Source of the DNA: Streptomyces sp. NBC_01197
GTDB taxonomy: Bacteria > Actinomycetota > Actinomycetes > Streptomycetales > Streptomycetaceae
Assembly: GCF_036010505.1 (NCBI RefSeq)
Contig: NZ_CP108569.1
Coordinates: 1,612,001 to 1,676,000 of the forward strand
DNA length: 64,000 nucleotides
Reading direction: 5' to 3'
The translations under genes were made by a program, and so were the position numbers. Shown here piece by piece: positions 1 through 8,868 of this stretch (position 1 is the stretch's first letter; each line of letters starts with the position of its first letter). The notes beneath the pieces were generated by a model. It was not told the DNA's origin. It worked only from the letters and a program-made list of their open reading frames with translations, and searched no databases.

Positions 1-786
1 GTGGAGCAGTTGCTGGCCGACCCAGAGCTGGGCGCGGTCTGCGGCATGTACGAACCTGAACCGCTCATCCGTGACAGCCTGGTGGAGGAGGCCCGTTGCC
101 TCCAGGCCTACTACTGGCGCTACGACTCCGAGGGCTCGGTCAGCTTCCTCATCTCCGCCATCTGCGCGACGCGCGCCGAGGTCTTCCACGAGATCGGCGG
201 CTTCAACCCGCAGCTCCGGCAGACCGAGGAGGTCGACTTCGGCGAACGGCTGTCCCAGCGCTACGAGATACGGCTGACCAACCGCATGCGCGGCGCGCAC
301 GACGACGACCACGAACTGTCCGCCCTGATCCGCAAGATGTTCGTGCGGGGCCGGTTGCGCGTGCCGCTGTACGCCCAGCGCAGGCGGCACGCCGAGGGGT
401 TCGAGACCATGGCACGGTCCTGGGCCGCGCTGCTCAGTCTGGTCGCCGTCCTGCTGTTGTGCGCACCGCTGCTGCTCGGACCGCTCGGCTGGCTGCTGCC
501 TGCCGCGGCGCTCACCGCGGTCGTCCTCTGCGACCTGGGAATGTACGCCTTCGTCGCGCGGCGCAAGGGCCTGCTGTTCATGTCCGCGTTCTTCGGCGTG
601 ATGCTGGTCTTCAACGTCACCGTGGCCACCGCCGTCCTCTTCGGCGTGGTGCACTGGCTGCTCTCCCCGGGATTCCGCCGGCTCTACGAGCGTGAGCCAC
701 GCGCCGATACCGCCGGCCCGGCACCGTGTGTGCCGGCGCCGCGGCGCGAGGCGAAGGACGAGACCGGTGGGATGCTCCTGCCATGA
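1..786 (+). CDS. Family 2 glycosyltransferase, 5' end outside the window
   Basis: This is the C-terminal part (261 residues visible) of a membrane-associated family 2 glycosyltransferase. The visible part begins after the nucleotide-sugar binding half. It keeps the acceptor region with the (T)EEVDFGERL stretch at about residue 75, equivalent to the ED-containing motif of GT-A enzymes, followed by hydrophobic segments near residues 140-180 and 190-220. It is clearly paralogous to the complete glycosyltransferase at 2030-3052: both have a CxxGxxxPEPLI-type stretch and a GGF(D/N) motif. The GTG at position 1 is probably an internal codon and the true start lies upstream. The stop overlaps the start of the next gene (ATGA), so the two are translationally coupled. 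Substrate unknown. Confidence 0.85.
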   Translation: MEQLLADPELGAVCGMYEPEPLIRDSLVEEARCLQAYYWRYDSEGSVSFLISAICATRAEVFHEIGGFNPQLRQTEEVDFGERLSQRYEIRLTNRMRGAHDDDHELSALIRKMFVRGRLRVPLYAQRRRHAEGFETMARSWAALLSLVAVLLLCAPLLLGPLGWLLPAAALTAVVLCDLGMYAFVARRKGLLFMSAFFGVMLVFNVTVATAVLFGVVHWLLSPGFRRLYEREPRADTAGPAPCVPAPRREAKDETGGMLLP

Positions 787-1952
787 CCGGGTACCTCAGC
801 GCCGGCGGCGGCCCGACGGCAGACTCCCGCCCCTCGGTCGGCCCGCAGCGGCCGTCCGACACCGACCGCCCCGGACCGGTCCGGCGTGCCGCCCAGCTGC
901 TCGGCCGGGTGCGGTGGCTGTGGGCGGCGACCTGGCTCTGGCTGGCCGTGGCCCTGGTCCACCTGGTGCTGTCGGGCCGCTGGTGGCTGATGCTCGTACC
1001 GGATCTGGCACCACCGCTGGTGTACGCGGCCGTACCGCTGCTGCTGGTGGCGGCCGCCGTCGCCGGCCGGCTGCGGCGGACCGCGCCCCCGCGCCGGGTC
1101 ACCTGGACGACCGTGGCCGGCGCCGTCGCCGCCCTCGTCCTCGGCTGGAATTCCTGCGGGGCGCAGTGGGGCGTGCTCTTCCACGACTCCCCGTCCGGCA
1201 CCCCCGATCTGCGGGTCGTCTCCTGGAACACCCGGTTCTGGGCCGGCGACACCGACCGGGCGGTGTTCTACCGCACCATCCGGGAGCGGAGGGCGGACGT
1301 CTACCTCCTCCAGGAGTACATCACCACGCACGACAACGGGGCGACGGCCGAACCCATCGACGAACTCGCCCAACTGCGGGCCAACTTCCCCGGTTACCAC
1401 ATCGTCGTCCGCGGCGAGCTGGTCACCCTCTCCCGGCTGCCCGTGGTGTCCGCACACAGCATCGGGCCCGGCGCCGGTGTGGAGCACGGGCAGCCGCCAT
1501 GGCAGACCGAGTTCGACAAGGAGAAGGTGCTGCGCACCGACGTCCGGGTCGGCGGACACACCGTGTCGCTGTACAACGTGCACGTCCCGGTCCAGATCAA
1601 CATGGGCGTCAGCCCGCTGGGCAGCCGGCTGTACCGGATGATGCACGCCAACGAACGTGCGCGTAAGGCCCAGTTCGAGGGCCTGGCAGACGACCTGCGC
1701 GCCAACGCCCTGCCGACCGTGGTGGCCGGTGACTTCAACACCAGCCCGGCCATGGGAGACCTGCACACCCTGCGCGGCAGGATGCGGGACGCCGCCGACG
1801 CCGGGGACAGCCTCTTTCCGGCCTCCTGGGGCCACCTGTGGCGGCTCGACTGGGCCTTCCTCAGCGGCTCCATCGCAGCCGACCACTACCGCATCGACCC
1901 GATGGGCGGGATCTCCGATCACCGGGCGCAGATCATGTCGTTCACCCTCTGA
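783..1952 (+). CDS. Membrane-anchored endonuclease/exonuclease/phosphatase-fold protein
   Basis: This 389-residue protein has hydrophobic segments in its first 120 residues, with a Cys (NSCGA) just after the last one, and then an endonuclease/exonuclease/phosphatase (EEP) domain. Visible EEP motifs are VSWNTRFW near residue 145, LLQEY (metal-binding Glu), YNVHVP, GDFNTSP and the C-terminal SDH. The ATG at 783 overlaps the previous stop by 4 nt and is preferred over an upstream in-frame GTG at 726. Proteins of this shape are membrane-tethered phosphodiesterases, or hydrolases acting on phosphoesters outside the cell. Lying between two paralogous glycosyltransferases, it may release or remodel a phosphorylated glycan or lipid intermediate; that role is inference. 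Confidence 0.85.
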   Translation: MTGYLSAGGGPTADSRPSVGPQRPSDTDRPGPVRRAAQLLGRVRWLWAATWLWLAVALVHLVLSGRWWLMLVPDLAPPLVYAAVPLLLVAAAVAGRLRRTAPPRRVTWTTVAGAVAALVLGWNSCGAQWGVLFHDSPSGTPDLRVVSWNTRFWAGDTDRAVFYRTIRERRADVYLLQEYITTHDNGATAEPIDELAQLRANFPGYHIVVRGELVTLSRLPVVSAHSIGPGAGVEHGQPPWQTEFDKEKVLRTDVRVGGHTVSLYNVHVPVQINMGVSPLGSRLYRMMHANERARKAQFEGLADDLRANALPTVVAGDFNTSPAMGDLHTLRGRMRDAADAGDSLFPASWGHLWRLDWAFLSGSIAADHYRIDPMGGISDHRAQIMSFTL

Positions 1953-2029
1953 CGGCCCGGCCGGACGGCGGCCCCTGTCCGGCCGCCGTCCCGCGGCTCG
2001 TGGACCTCTGAACCGAAAGGCCCAGCCTC

Positions 2030-3052
2030 GTGCAACCCACCGTCTCGGTCGTCATCCCCAACTACAACTACGCCAAGACATTGCGGCTCTGCTTGAAGTC
2101 CGTCTTCGACCAGGAATATCCTCTGCACGAGGTGATCGTGGCCGATGACAACAGCACGGACGCCTCGCGGGAGATCGCCGCCGAGTTCCCCTGCACCGTG
2201 CTGCACCTCAACCCCAACGGCGGGGTGTCCGCCGCCCGCAACGCCGCCGTCGCGGCCAGCAGCGGCGACATCCTGTTCTTCCTCGACTCCGACGAGACCA
2301 TCGCGCCGGACGCCGTAGAGGAGGCCGTGCGCCTCCTCACCGAGGACCCCGGACTCGGCTGTGTGCACGGCGTCTTCGCCCCGGAACCCCTCATCGACGA
2401 CGGCCCCGTCGAGTGGTACCGCACCCTGCACGCCCACCACTGGCGCACCAAGGCGCTGGGCGAGACATCCACCGTCATCTTCGTCGCCACCGCGATGCCG
2501 CGCCGGGTCTTCGACGAGGTCGGCGGCTTCGACACCACCCTGCGCGACGCGGAGGACGTGGAGTACAGCGAACGGCTCTCCGTCAAGTACCGCATCCTGC
2601 TGACCGACCGGATCGTCGCCCGGCATGACGAGGAGTCGAGGATGGGCCGCATGCTGAGCGAGTCCTTCCGACGCTCGCAGTTCCTGGTGCCGTTCGGCGC
2701 CGCGCACCGCCGCAAGGAGGGCGCGCTGCGGGTCAACACCACCGGCGGTGTCGCGATGGCGATGCTCACCCTGGTCACGCTGCCGCTGGTCGCCGCAGGC
2801 CCCTGGTGGGCGCTGGCGCCGCTCGCGGCGCTGACCGGCTTCGTCTTCTCCGATCCCGGGCTGCTCGGCGTGGTGCGCCGCCACCGCGGGTCCACTTTCC
2901 TGCCGTTCTTCCTGCTGTGTCATCTGCTCGTCAACATGACCATCGGTCTGGGGGCGCTGTGGGGCGTCGTGCGGATGGTCTTCACCGACTTCGGAACCCC
3001 GACGGCGCGCCGTCGACCGGAACCGGCCAGTCTGGGCGGTGAGACCGGATGA
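2030..3052 (+). CDS. Family 2 glycosyltransferase, membrane-associated
   Basis: This complete GT2 enzyme has 340 residues and starts at GTG. The N-terminal GT-A fold shows VSVVIPNYNY at residues 4-13, a DDNSTD motif near 41, and the metal/nucleotide-sugar motif DSDE near 88. An EDVEYSERL motif near 175 matches the catalytic ED region. Two or three hydrophobic helices near the C terminus (about 240-310) suggest membrane anchoring and a polyprenyl-linked or envelope glycan acceptor. It is a paralogue of the truncated gene at the start of the window. Its stop overlaps the start of the next gene (ATGA), consistent with one operon. Sugar and acceptor cannot be read from sequence. Confidence 0.88.
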   Translation: MQPTVSVVIPNYNYAKTLRLCLKSVFDQEYPLHEVIVADDNSTDASREIAAEFPCTVLHLNPNGGVSAARNAAVAASSGDILFFLDSDETIAPDAVEEAVRLLTEDPGLGCVHGVFAPEPLIDDGPVEWYRTLHAHHWRTKALGETSTVIFVATAMPRRVFDEVGGFDTTLRDAEDVEYSERLSVKYRILLTDRIVARHDEESRMGRMLSESFRRSQFLVPFGAAHRRKEGALRVNTTGGVAMAMLTLVTLPLVAAGPWWALAPLAALTGFVFSDPGLLGVVRRHRGSTFLPFFLLCHLLVNMTIGLGALWGVVRMVFTDFGTPTARRRPEPASLGGETG

Positions 3053-4041
3053 TTTCACTGTCCCGCCGCCGGGCTCTGCGGGCTGTCGTGGTGACCGCGT
3101 TCGTCGTCGCCGCGGGCTACGGCATGTACCGGGCGCTGGGCGACTCCACCGACGGGGTCGCCAGCTTCCTGGCCCGCGGCGACGCGCCCGCCGTACTCGC
3201 CGGCGCCGCCGCGCTCGACCTGGCCGGGCTGACCCTGGGCATGGCGGCCTGGCGCAGTCTGCTCAGCGGTCTGGGTCATCCGCTCGGCGTCGGGCCCACG
3301 ATGCGGATCTACGGCGCCGCGATGCTGGGCAAGTACCTCCCCGGCCCTTTCTGGAGCGGTCTGGCCAGCGTCCACAGCGGGCGGGCCAGCGGTGTGCCCG
3401 CGGCCCGCATGTTCACCGCGTACGCGCTTAACTCGGCGCTGGTGCTGCTGACCGCGGGCGTGGTGGGCATCGCCGCGGCACCAGCCGTCATGGACCACTC
3501 CGCTGTCGTGCTCGTCCTCGGGCTCGCGCTGCTCGTGGTGCTGCTGCGCCGGCCCCGGCTGGTGATGATGCTGGCCGGGGTGATCGCCCGGGTGCTGCGC
3601 AGGCCACCGCCACAGGCTTCGTTCGCTGAGGGGCCGCTGCGTCGCTCGATCATCGTGCAGGTGGTGTCCTGGGCGGTCGGCGGCCTGCATCTGGTGCTGA
3701 TCGTGGCCGTCTTGAGCGGCCCGCTGGACGCCCACACCGTACTGCTGTGCGTGGGCGGCTTCGCCCTGGCCTCCGCCGCCGGGATGCTCGTGCTGGTGGT
3801 GCCGGACGGCGCCGGGGTCCGGGAGGTCGTACTGACCCTGGCGCTCGCTCCTGTCCTGACCACCCAGCAGACCGTGACGGCCGTCGTGGTCAGCCGGCTG
3901 GCGTGCACCCTCGCCGAGGTCTCCGGTTCGCTCGCCGGACTCGCCACCGCGGCGCTGCTGGCACGCCGCGGACTGCGCCCGGCTCCGGACGGCCCTGAGC
4001 GCACCGCGGACCGGGCGCCCTCGGCCCCCTCCGAAGTCTGA
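3049..4041 (+). CDS. Flippase-like integral membrane protein (LPG synthase TM family)
   Basis: A 330-residue polytopic membrane protein with about eight hydrophobic segments, resembling the lysylphosphatidylglycerol-synthase transmembrane family (PF03706; AglD/UPF0104-like). The MLGKYLPGPFW stretch near residue 90 is the GKY(L/I)PG signature common in this family. Members often sit beside GT2 enzymes and are thought to act in lipid-linked sugar handling or translocation. Start and previous stop overlap (ATGA), so it is coupled to the glycosyltransferase. It has no soluble aminoacyl-transferase domain, so true lysyl-PG synthesis is unlikely. Confidence 0.8.
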   Translation: MISLSRRRALRAVVVTAFVVAAGYGMYRALGDSTDGVASFLARGDAPAVLAGAAALDLAGLTLGMAAWRSLLSGLGHPLGVGPTMRIYGAAMLGKYLPGPFWSGLASVHSGRASGVPAARMFTAYALNSALVLLTAGVVGIAAAPAVMDHSAVVLVLGLALLVVLLRRPRLVMMLAGVIARVLRRPPPQASFAEGPLRRSIIVQVVSWAVGGLHLVLIVAVLSGPLDAHTVLLCVGGFALASAAGMLVLVVPDGAGVREVVLTLALAPVLTTQQTVTAVVVSRLACTLAEVSGSLAGLATAALLARRGLRPAPDGPERTADRAPSAPSEV

Positions 4042-4094
4042 GCCAGGCACGCCTCCCCCTCTTGCCGCCCCCTCCCCCCATGAGAGAGGTACGC

Positions 4095-5087
4095 ATGTTC
4101 GCGCATCCCCCCGTCACCAAGGCCGTGGTCCCCGCCGCCGGCCTCGGAACCCGGTTCCTGCCGATGACCAAGTCCACTCCGAAGGAGATGCTGCCGGTCG
4201 TCGACAAGCCGGCCATCCAGTATGTCGTCGAGGAGGCCGCCGCCGCGGGCCTCGCCGACGTGCTGATGATCACCGGCCGCAACAAGCACTCCCTGGAGGA
4301 CCACTTCGACCACAACTTCGAACTGGAGTCCGTGCTCGCGCAACGCGGTGACCGTGACAAACTCGCCAAGGTCCGCGCCAGCAGCGGACTCGGCACCCTG
4401 CACTACGTCCGGCAGAAGACGCCCCGCGGCCTGGGCCACGCAGTGCTCTGCGCCCGCCCTCACATCGGTGACGAGCCCTTCGCGGTCCTCCTCGGAGACG
4501 ACCTCATCGACCCCCGGGACGCCCTGCTGCGCCGGATGCTCGACGTGCGGCAGGCCCTGGGCGGCAGCGTCATCGCCCTCATGGAGGTCGATCCCGCGCA
4601 GACGCACCTGTACGGCTGCGCCCGGATCGCCGGGGCCGACGGCGGCGACGTCGTGCGCGTTACCGGCCTGGTGGAGAAGCCGCTGCCCGGCACCCAGCCC
4701 AGCAACTACGCGGTCATCGGCCGCTATGTGCTCCAGCCCGAGGTCTTCGGCGTACTGGAGCGGCTGGGCCCCGGGCACGGCGGCGAGATCCAGCTGACCG
4801 ACGCCCTGGAGACGCTGACGGCCGGCGGCTCCGTGCACGGCGTGGTCTTCACCGGCCGCCGCTACGACACCGGCGACCGCCACGACTATCTGCGCTCGGT
4901 GGTGCAACTCGCATGCGAACATGCAGAGTTGGGGCCGGAGTTCAGTGAGTGGCTGACCGCCTACGTCACCTCCCGGATGATCGAGCCGAGCCTGGCGGGG
5001 GCGCTGCAGGGGGCCCCCGGGCGGGCCCAGGCGCCACACCCGGGGCTGCCGCCCGGATCCCTCTCCGCAACCGGCCGTGGCCAATAA
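4095..5087 (+). CDS. galU: UTP-glucose-1-phosphate uridylyltransferase
   Basis: GalU makes UDP-glucose from UTP and glucose-1-phosphate in the cytoplasm. The N terminus has the pyrophosphorylase signature AAGLGTRFLPMTKSTPKEML followed by the VDKPAIQY region. The ITGRNKHSLEDHFD, LGDD, VEKP and Y-D-TG-D (RYDTGDR) motifs typical of bacterial GalU follow in order. The ATG at 4095 (330 residues) is chosen because GAGAGAGG lies just upstream; the in-frame starts at 4062 and 4080 lie before or within this site. The C-terminal 30 residues are low-complexity. Its place after two glycosyltransferases and a flippase-like gene suggests that it supplies the activated sugar for this cluster. Confidence 0.93.
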   Translation: MFAHPPVTKAVVPAAGLGTRFLPMTKSTPKEMLPVVDKPAIQYVVEEAAAAGLADVLMITGRNKHSLEDHFDHNFELESVLAQRGDRDKLAKVRASSGLGTLHYVRQKTPRGLGHAVLCARPHIGDEPFAVLLGDDLIDPRDALLRRMLDVRQALGGSVIALMEVDPAQTHLYGCARIAGADGGDVVRVTGLVEKPLPGTQPSNYAVIGRYVLQPEVFGVLERLGPGHGGEIQLTDALETLTAGGSVHGVVFTGRRYDTGDRHDYLRSVVQLACEHAELGPEFSEWLTAYVTSRMIEPSLAGALQGAPGRAQAPHPGLPPGSLSATGRGQ

Positions 5088-5233
5088 CGGTCTCCGCGCG
5101 GCGTACTGCCCCGCACTGTGTTGCGCCCGTCCCACCAGCCATGCTTCTCTGCCCACTCATCCGTCCGACAGCCCGTCCCACGTTCTTCGAGGCTGTCCCG
5201 GTACCAGGGTCTTCCCACGTGTTTGGAGCCAAG

Positions 5234-6211
5234 ATGACGCAAGCGCACCGCCTGATCGGCGACACCGCCATTCCCCCCCTGGGCATGGGGTGCTGGGCCA
5301 TCGGTGGTCCCTTCCGGGCCGGTGACACCCCGGTCGGCTGGGGCGAGGTCGACGACGCGGAGTCCACCCGGGCGGTGCGCCGGGCCGTGGATCTGGGTAT
5401 CCGCTTCTTCGACACCTCCGACGTCTACGGCACCGGGCACAGCGAGCGCATCCTGGGCGCGGCCCTGGCCGGTCACCGCGACGATGTGCTGATCGCCACC
5501 AAGTGGGGCAACCTCTTCGACGAGGGCAGCCGCCTGATCACGGGCGAGGACCCGAGCCCGGCTCATGTCCGACGCGCTGTCGAGGCGTCGTTGACCCGAC
5601 TCGGCACCGACCACGTCGACCTCTACCAGTGGCATCTGGGCGGCGCCTCCGCCGAGCAGGCGCAGGAGATGCAGGGCGCGCTGGAGGAGCTGGTCGCGGC
5701 GGGCAAGATCCGCCACTACGGGTGGAGCACCGACGATCCGACCCTGCCCACCGCGCTGGCCGGCCCCCATTTCGCCGCCGTCCAGCACGAGTTGAACGTG
5801 CTGAGCGACGCGCCGGACATGCTGCGCCTGGTCGACGAGCACAACTGGGCCAGCGTCAACCGCAGTCCGCTGGCCATGGGGCTGCTCAGCGAGAAGTACA
5901 CCGGTGGCAGCCGACTCGCCCAGGATGACGTACGGGGCGACGAGGCACCGCCGTGGATGCGGTACTTCGCCGACGGCGCCCCGGCCGGCGAATGGCTCAA
6001 GCGCCGTGACGCCGTGCGCGAGATCCTGACCTCGGACGGACGCTCCCTGGTCCAGGGCGCCCTGGCGTGGATCTGGGCGCGCAGCCCGCACACGGTACCC
6101 ATCCCCGGCTTCCGCACCGTCGCACAGGTCGAGGAGAACGCCGATGCCCTCGGCCGGGCCCCGCTCACCGGCGGCGAGCTGAGCGAGATTGACGCCCTGC
6201 TGGGCCGCTGA
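5234..6211 (+). CDS. Aldo/keto reductase
   Basis: A 325-residue NADPH-dependent (beta/alpha)8-barrel oxidoreductase. Motifs in order: G-GCWAIGG at the N terminus; DTSDVYGTGHSERILG near residue 57, with catalytic Asp and Tyr; a Lys in ATKWG; His in DLYQWH; and the C-terminal IPGFRTVAQVEEN coenzyme-binding region. The ATG at 5234 is used; in-frame sequence upstream of it has no coding character. About 145 nt separate it from galU, so it may have its own promoter. The substrate is unknown. It closes the polysaccharide-like block before the rearranged region. Confidence 0.88.
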   Translation: MTQAHRLIGDTAIPPLGMGCWAIGGPFRAGDTPVGWGEVDDAESTRAVRRAVDLGIRFFDTSDVYGTGHSERILGAALAGHRDDVLIATKWGNLFDEGSRLITGEDPSPAHVRRAVEASLTRLGTDHVDLYQWHLGGASAEQAQEMQGALEELVAAGKIRHYGWSTDDPTLPTALAGPHFAAVQHELNVLSDAPDMLRLVDEHNWASVNRSPLAMGLLSEKYTGGSRLAQDDVRGDEAPPWMRYFADGAPAGEWLKRRDAVREILTSDGRSLVQGALAWIWARSPHTVPIPGFRTVAQVEENADALGRAPLTGGELSEIDALLGR

Positions 6212-6626
6212 GCCGGGGCACCGGGCCGGTCACCGGGTGGCGGGCGGTGCGTGCAGCTCGTGGATGACCGCGGCGTAGGCGAAAACGCCGGGGAGGCATG
6301 AGTACGGAACGCTCGCGCCACCCACTCCCGCTCACCTCACGGTCCACGGCCTGGCACGGGCACCTCATGTCATCCCGGCACCGTCCCAGCACGGTTGCAG
6401 CCCAGACGACGCCCCTCAGCAGGTGAAGGGTGGCCAGCGGCAGCGGGGTCCAAGCCGCTTCAGCAGGCCGCTGAAGCGGCTGGAGGAGACCGGCGACGAC
6501 CTGTCCGCCGCCAACGGCGACCGGCGCCTGACCTTCGACTTCATCGGGGACCTGAACCACCTCCATGCAGGTGGAACAAGTCAACTGGGTCGACATCCCG
6601 GCTGGGGTGTTGCGTCGGGGTACGCC
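6212..6626. other. Gene-poor stretch before the IS4 element, with one hairpin
   Basis: No convincing gene is seen. A perfect 11-bp inverted repeat with a 5-nt loop lies at 6454-6480 (arm GCCGCTTCAGC). It may be a transcription terminator for the upstream operon, but it has no T-tract and lies 240 nt downstream. The + strand after it (about 6480-6600) reads weakly protein-like (LKRLEETGDDLSAANGDRR) and may be a remnant of a gene interrupted by the IS element. Confidence 0.4.
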
Positions 6627-8113
6627 GTTCAGTTAGGGCGGGGCTGGGGGCGTCAAGGGCTGCTCGTGAGCATGTTGATGCTGATGGTGGCTTTGTAGGT
6701 GGTCCGGTCGATGGCGGGTCCGCGTGCGTTGTATTTGGAGATGGCGCGTTTGACGATGCGGTCTTTGGTGCGGATCCGCCGGGTGGGCAGGAGGTGGGCC
6801 AGGACGTGGCGGCCGATCGTGCCGACGAGATCGGTGTCGGTGCCGGTGATGATTCCGGCGGCCAGGACGAGCTGGTCCCGGGCGGCGGCGAGGGCGGTGA
6901 GAAAGCCGGCCCTGTCGGGATCGGTGCCCGGAATGCTGTCGGTGGCGTCGGTCATAGCGGTCCGTAGCGCTTGGTAGGTGGTCAGCAGGGCCCAGACCTC
7001 CTGCTCGATGCCGTCCGGGGTGCGTGCCCGCAGGACGCGCCCGCCCAGCATCGTGGACTTCAGCTCTGCGTAGGCGGTCTCGATCTCCCAGCGTTCGTGG
7101 TAGAGCCGGACGAGTTCGCCGGCCGGGTGGGTGGCAGGGTCGGTGAGAGTGGTCAGCAGCCGGTAACGGCCCGTGCGTGTGCCCTGGGCCGTGCGGATGG
7201 TGATCTCGGCCTCGATGACACGCACGGTCAGTGGACCGATCCGGGTCAGTGTCGAGCCGTCACGGCAGCGCGCCACCGGTGGCAGTTTCCGGTTTGTCTT
7301 GCATCGCACGAGCAGATCGGCGCCGGTGGCGGCCAGCTGGTTCAGCAGTGTCGCGGCGGAGAAGTTCCGGTCGCCCAGCAGCAGCATTCCGGCCCGGAGG
7401 TCCGCCGCCAGGCGGCGGGCGTACCCCAGTTCGCCGGTAGTGGCCGGGCCGAACACCACTCCGATCACCGACCGGGTCCCGCAGGCCACCAGTGCGGCCA
7501 GCCGCAGTTGCGGATAGCCCGAGATTCCGTTGCCGAGCCGCTGGCGGGTGAAGACCGCGAGGTTTGCCGGACAGTCCGGGACCGACAAAAGGGTACCGTC
7601 GACCGCGACGACTCTCAGGCCCCGCCATCGTCCGGCTCCAGCGGCCGTGGCAGCAGGGCCACTCACCAGGTTGAACAGGGCTTTCATCGGTGCCGGCCCC
7701 AGCCGCTGGCGGGCCTGGCGAAGTGCGCTGCCGCTGGGCCGGGCCGAAGCCAGGCCCACCAGCCTGGCGCATAACCGGCCGAAAACCTGCTGGTAGCCCA
7801 GCCCGTTGAAGAGTGCCTCGGCCAGCAGCAGGTAGACCGTGACCCGGGCCGGCACCAGCCGGACCCTGCGCTGCACCGCACTGGTCTCCGCCAGCACCTC
7901 ATCGACCATCTCGAACGGGATGATCCGGGTCAGCTCACCGATGTGCCCTGGAGCAAACACCCCAGCCGCTGTCCCGCGCGTCCTTGATATGGCAGCCTGT
8001 TCCAACAGCGGAGCTCCTGTGGTGAGGATGTCCTGGAGTGACATCCCTCTTCTACAGCAGCTCCGCTGCCTCGTTCACCAGCCTTGACGAACAGCCCACA
8101 CACCTAACTGAAC
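6627..8113 (-). mobile_element. IS4-family insertion sequence with imperfect terminal inverted repeats
   Basis: An element of about 1.49 kb bounded by inverted repeats of about 32 bp. The outer parts GTTCAGTTAGG (6627-6637) and CCTAACTGAAC (8103-8113) are perfect, as are the inner blocks CGTCAAGG (6651-6658) and CCTTGACG (8082-8089), at identical spacing. The transposase stop lies inside the left repeat. No target duplication is evident in the immediate flanks, and the two flanks do not join into one gene, so later deletion or recombination at this site is likely. Confidence 0.88.
6653..8044 (-). CDS. IS4-family transposase
   Basis: An intact 463-residue DDE transposase. Residues about 25-120 form the IS4 N-terminal domain. 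The catalytic domain shows VAVDGTLLSVPD (first Asp), LLGDRNFS (second Asp) and the IS4 signature Y-(2)-R-(3)-E-(6)-K in YHERWEIETAYAELK. The ATG at 8044 gives MSLQDIL. No frameshift or stop interrupts it, so the element may still be mobile. Confidence 0.95.
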   Translation of the reverse strand: MSLQDILTTGAPLLEQAAISRTRGTAAGVFAPGHIGELTRIIPFEMVDEVLAETSAVQRRVRLVPARVTVYLLLAEALFNGLGYQQVFGRLCARLVGLASARPSGSALRQARQRLGPAPMKALFNLVSGPAATAAGAGRWRGLRVVAVDGTLLSVPDCPANLAVFTRQRLGNGISGYPQLRLAALVACGTRSVIGVVFGPATTGELGYARRLAADLRAGMLLLGDRNFSAATLLNQLAATGADLLVRCKTNRKLPPVARCRDGSTLTRIGPLTVRVIEAEITIRTAQGTRTGRYRLLTTLTDPATHPAGELVRLYHERWEIETAYAELKSTMLGGRVLRARTPDGIEQEVWALLTTYQALRTAMTDATDSIPGTDPDRAGFLTALAAARDQLVLAAGIITGTDTDLVGTIGRHVLAHLLPTRRIRTKDRIVKRAISKYNARGPAIDRTTYKATISINMLTSSP

Positions 8114-8575
8114 TGCGTTGCCACTAGAACGGAAGCGTGGATGGGGGCATTTCAGAACGCGCCCGGCGCTGGCGGCTCGGGTGACTGGGCGCTCAACCTC
8201 CTGTTCCAGACCCTGCTCCTTGGCTACATCGCCATCGCCGTGGTGAACACCCTGGTGATGGCGACGGCGGCGCGGGTTCGCGAGTTCGCCATGCTGCAGC
8301 TCATCGGCGCCAGCCGGGATCAGGTCCGCGCGATGATGAACGGCGAGGCCAGGATCGTGGTCTTCTCGGCGCTGTTGTTCGGTCTGCTGGCGACGATCCC
8401 GCCGCTCGTCGGCATCAGCATCTCGCTGACGAAGTCGCCCGTTCCACGTGTTTCCCCCCTCGGCCTCATCGCGATCGTGGCGCTCACCGTCGCGCTCTCC
8501 TGGGGTTCGATCGCGATGGCCGCCAAGCACACCCTGCGGTCTGCTCCGGTCGACGCGATCGGCGGTCGCGAGTGA
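8114..8575 (+). pseudogene. C-terminal fragment of an FtsX-type ABC transporter permease
   Basis: The encoded C-terminal fragment (144 residues from the in-frame ATG at 8141) has the last three transmembrane segments of an FtsX/MacB-type permease. It includes the typical VNTLVMATAARVREFAMLQL-like loop and ends APVDAIGGRE. The frame continues upstream without a start until it runs into the IS4 right repeat, so the 5' part has been lost. The rest of the permease is not found on the other side of the IS. A strong hairpin follows the stop and is probably its original terminator. Confidence 0.82.
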
Positions 8576-8611
8576 GCCGCCCAGCGGGCCGTTGATACCG
8601 CGGGAGCATGC

Positions 8612-8643
8612 GATGGCACCGCCGGGCCGCCGGCGGTGCCATC
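8612..8643 (+). terminator. Rho-independent-type hairpin after the ftsX fragment
   Basis: A perfect 14-bp inverted repeat (arm GATGGCACCGCCGG) with a 4-nt GCCG loop, 37 nt after the ftsX-fragment stop. No T-tract follows, as is usual in high-GC actinobacteria. Confidence 0.75.
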
Positions 8644-8868
8644 GGCTTTCCGGAACCGGCCTGTGACCGGGCCCGGGCTGGGCCCAGCATGATCGGCGCC
8701 CCTCCGCACGGCAGCGGCCCCCGGCGTCAAATTGCCTGTCGACCGCCCTGTTTCGCCCTTCGGTCAAGTGCGTGGCTGGGGCGTGCCCCCGTTGGAAAGA
8801 CTTGGCGGCCGGCACGGCTTCCGCTGTACTGCCCGTCGCGCGCGCCCAGCGTCTACTGGAGGCCGCCG

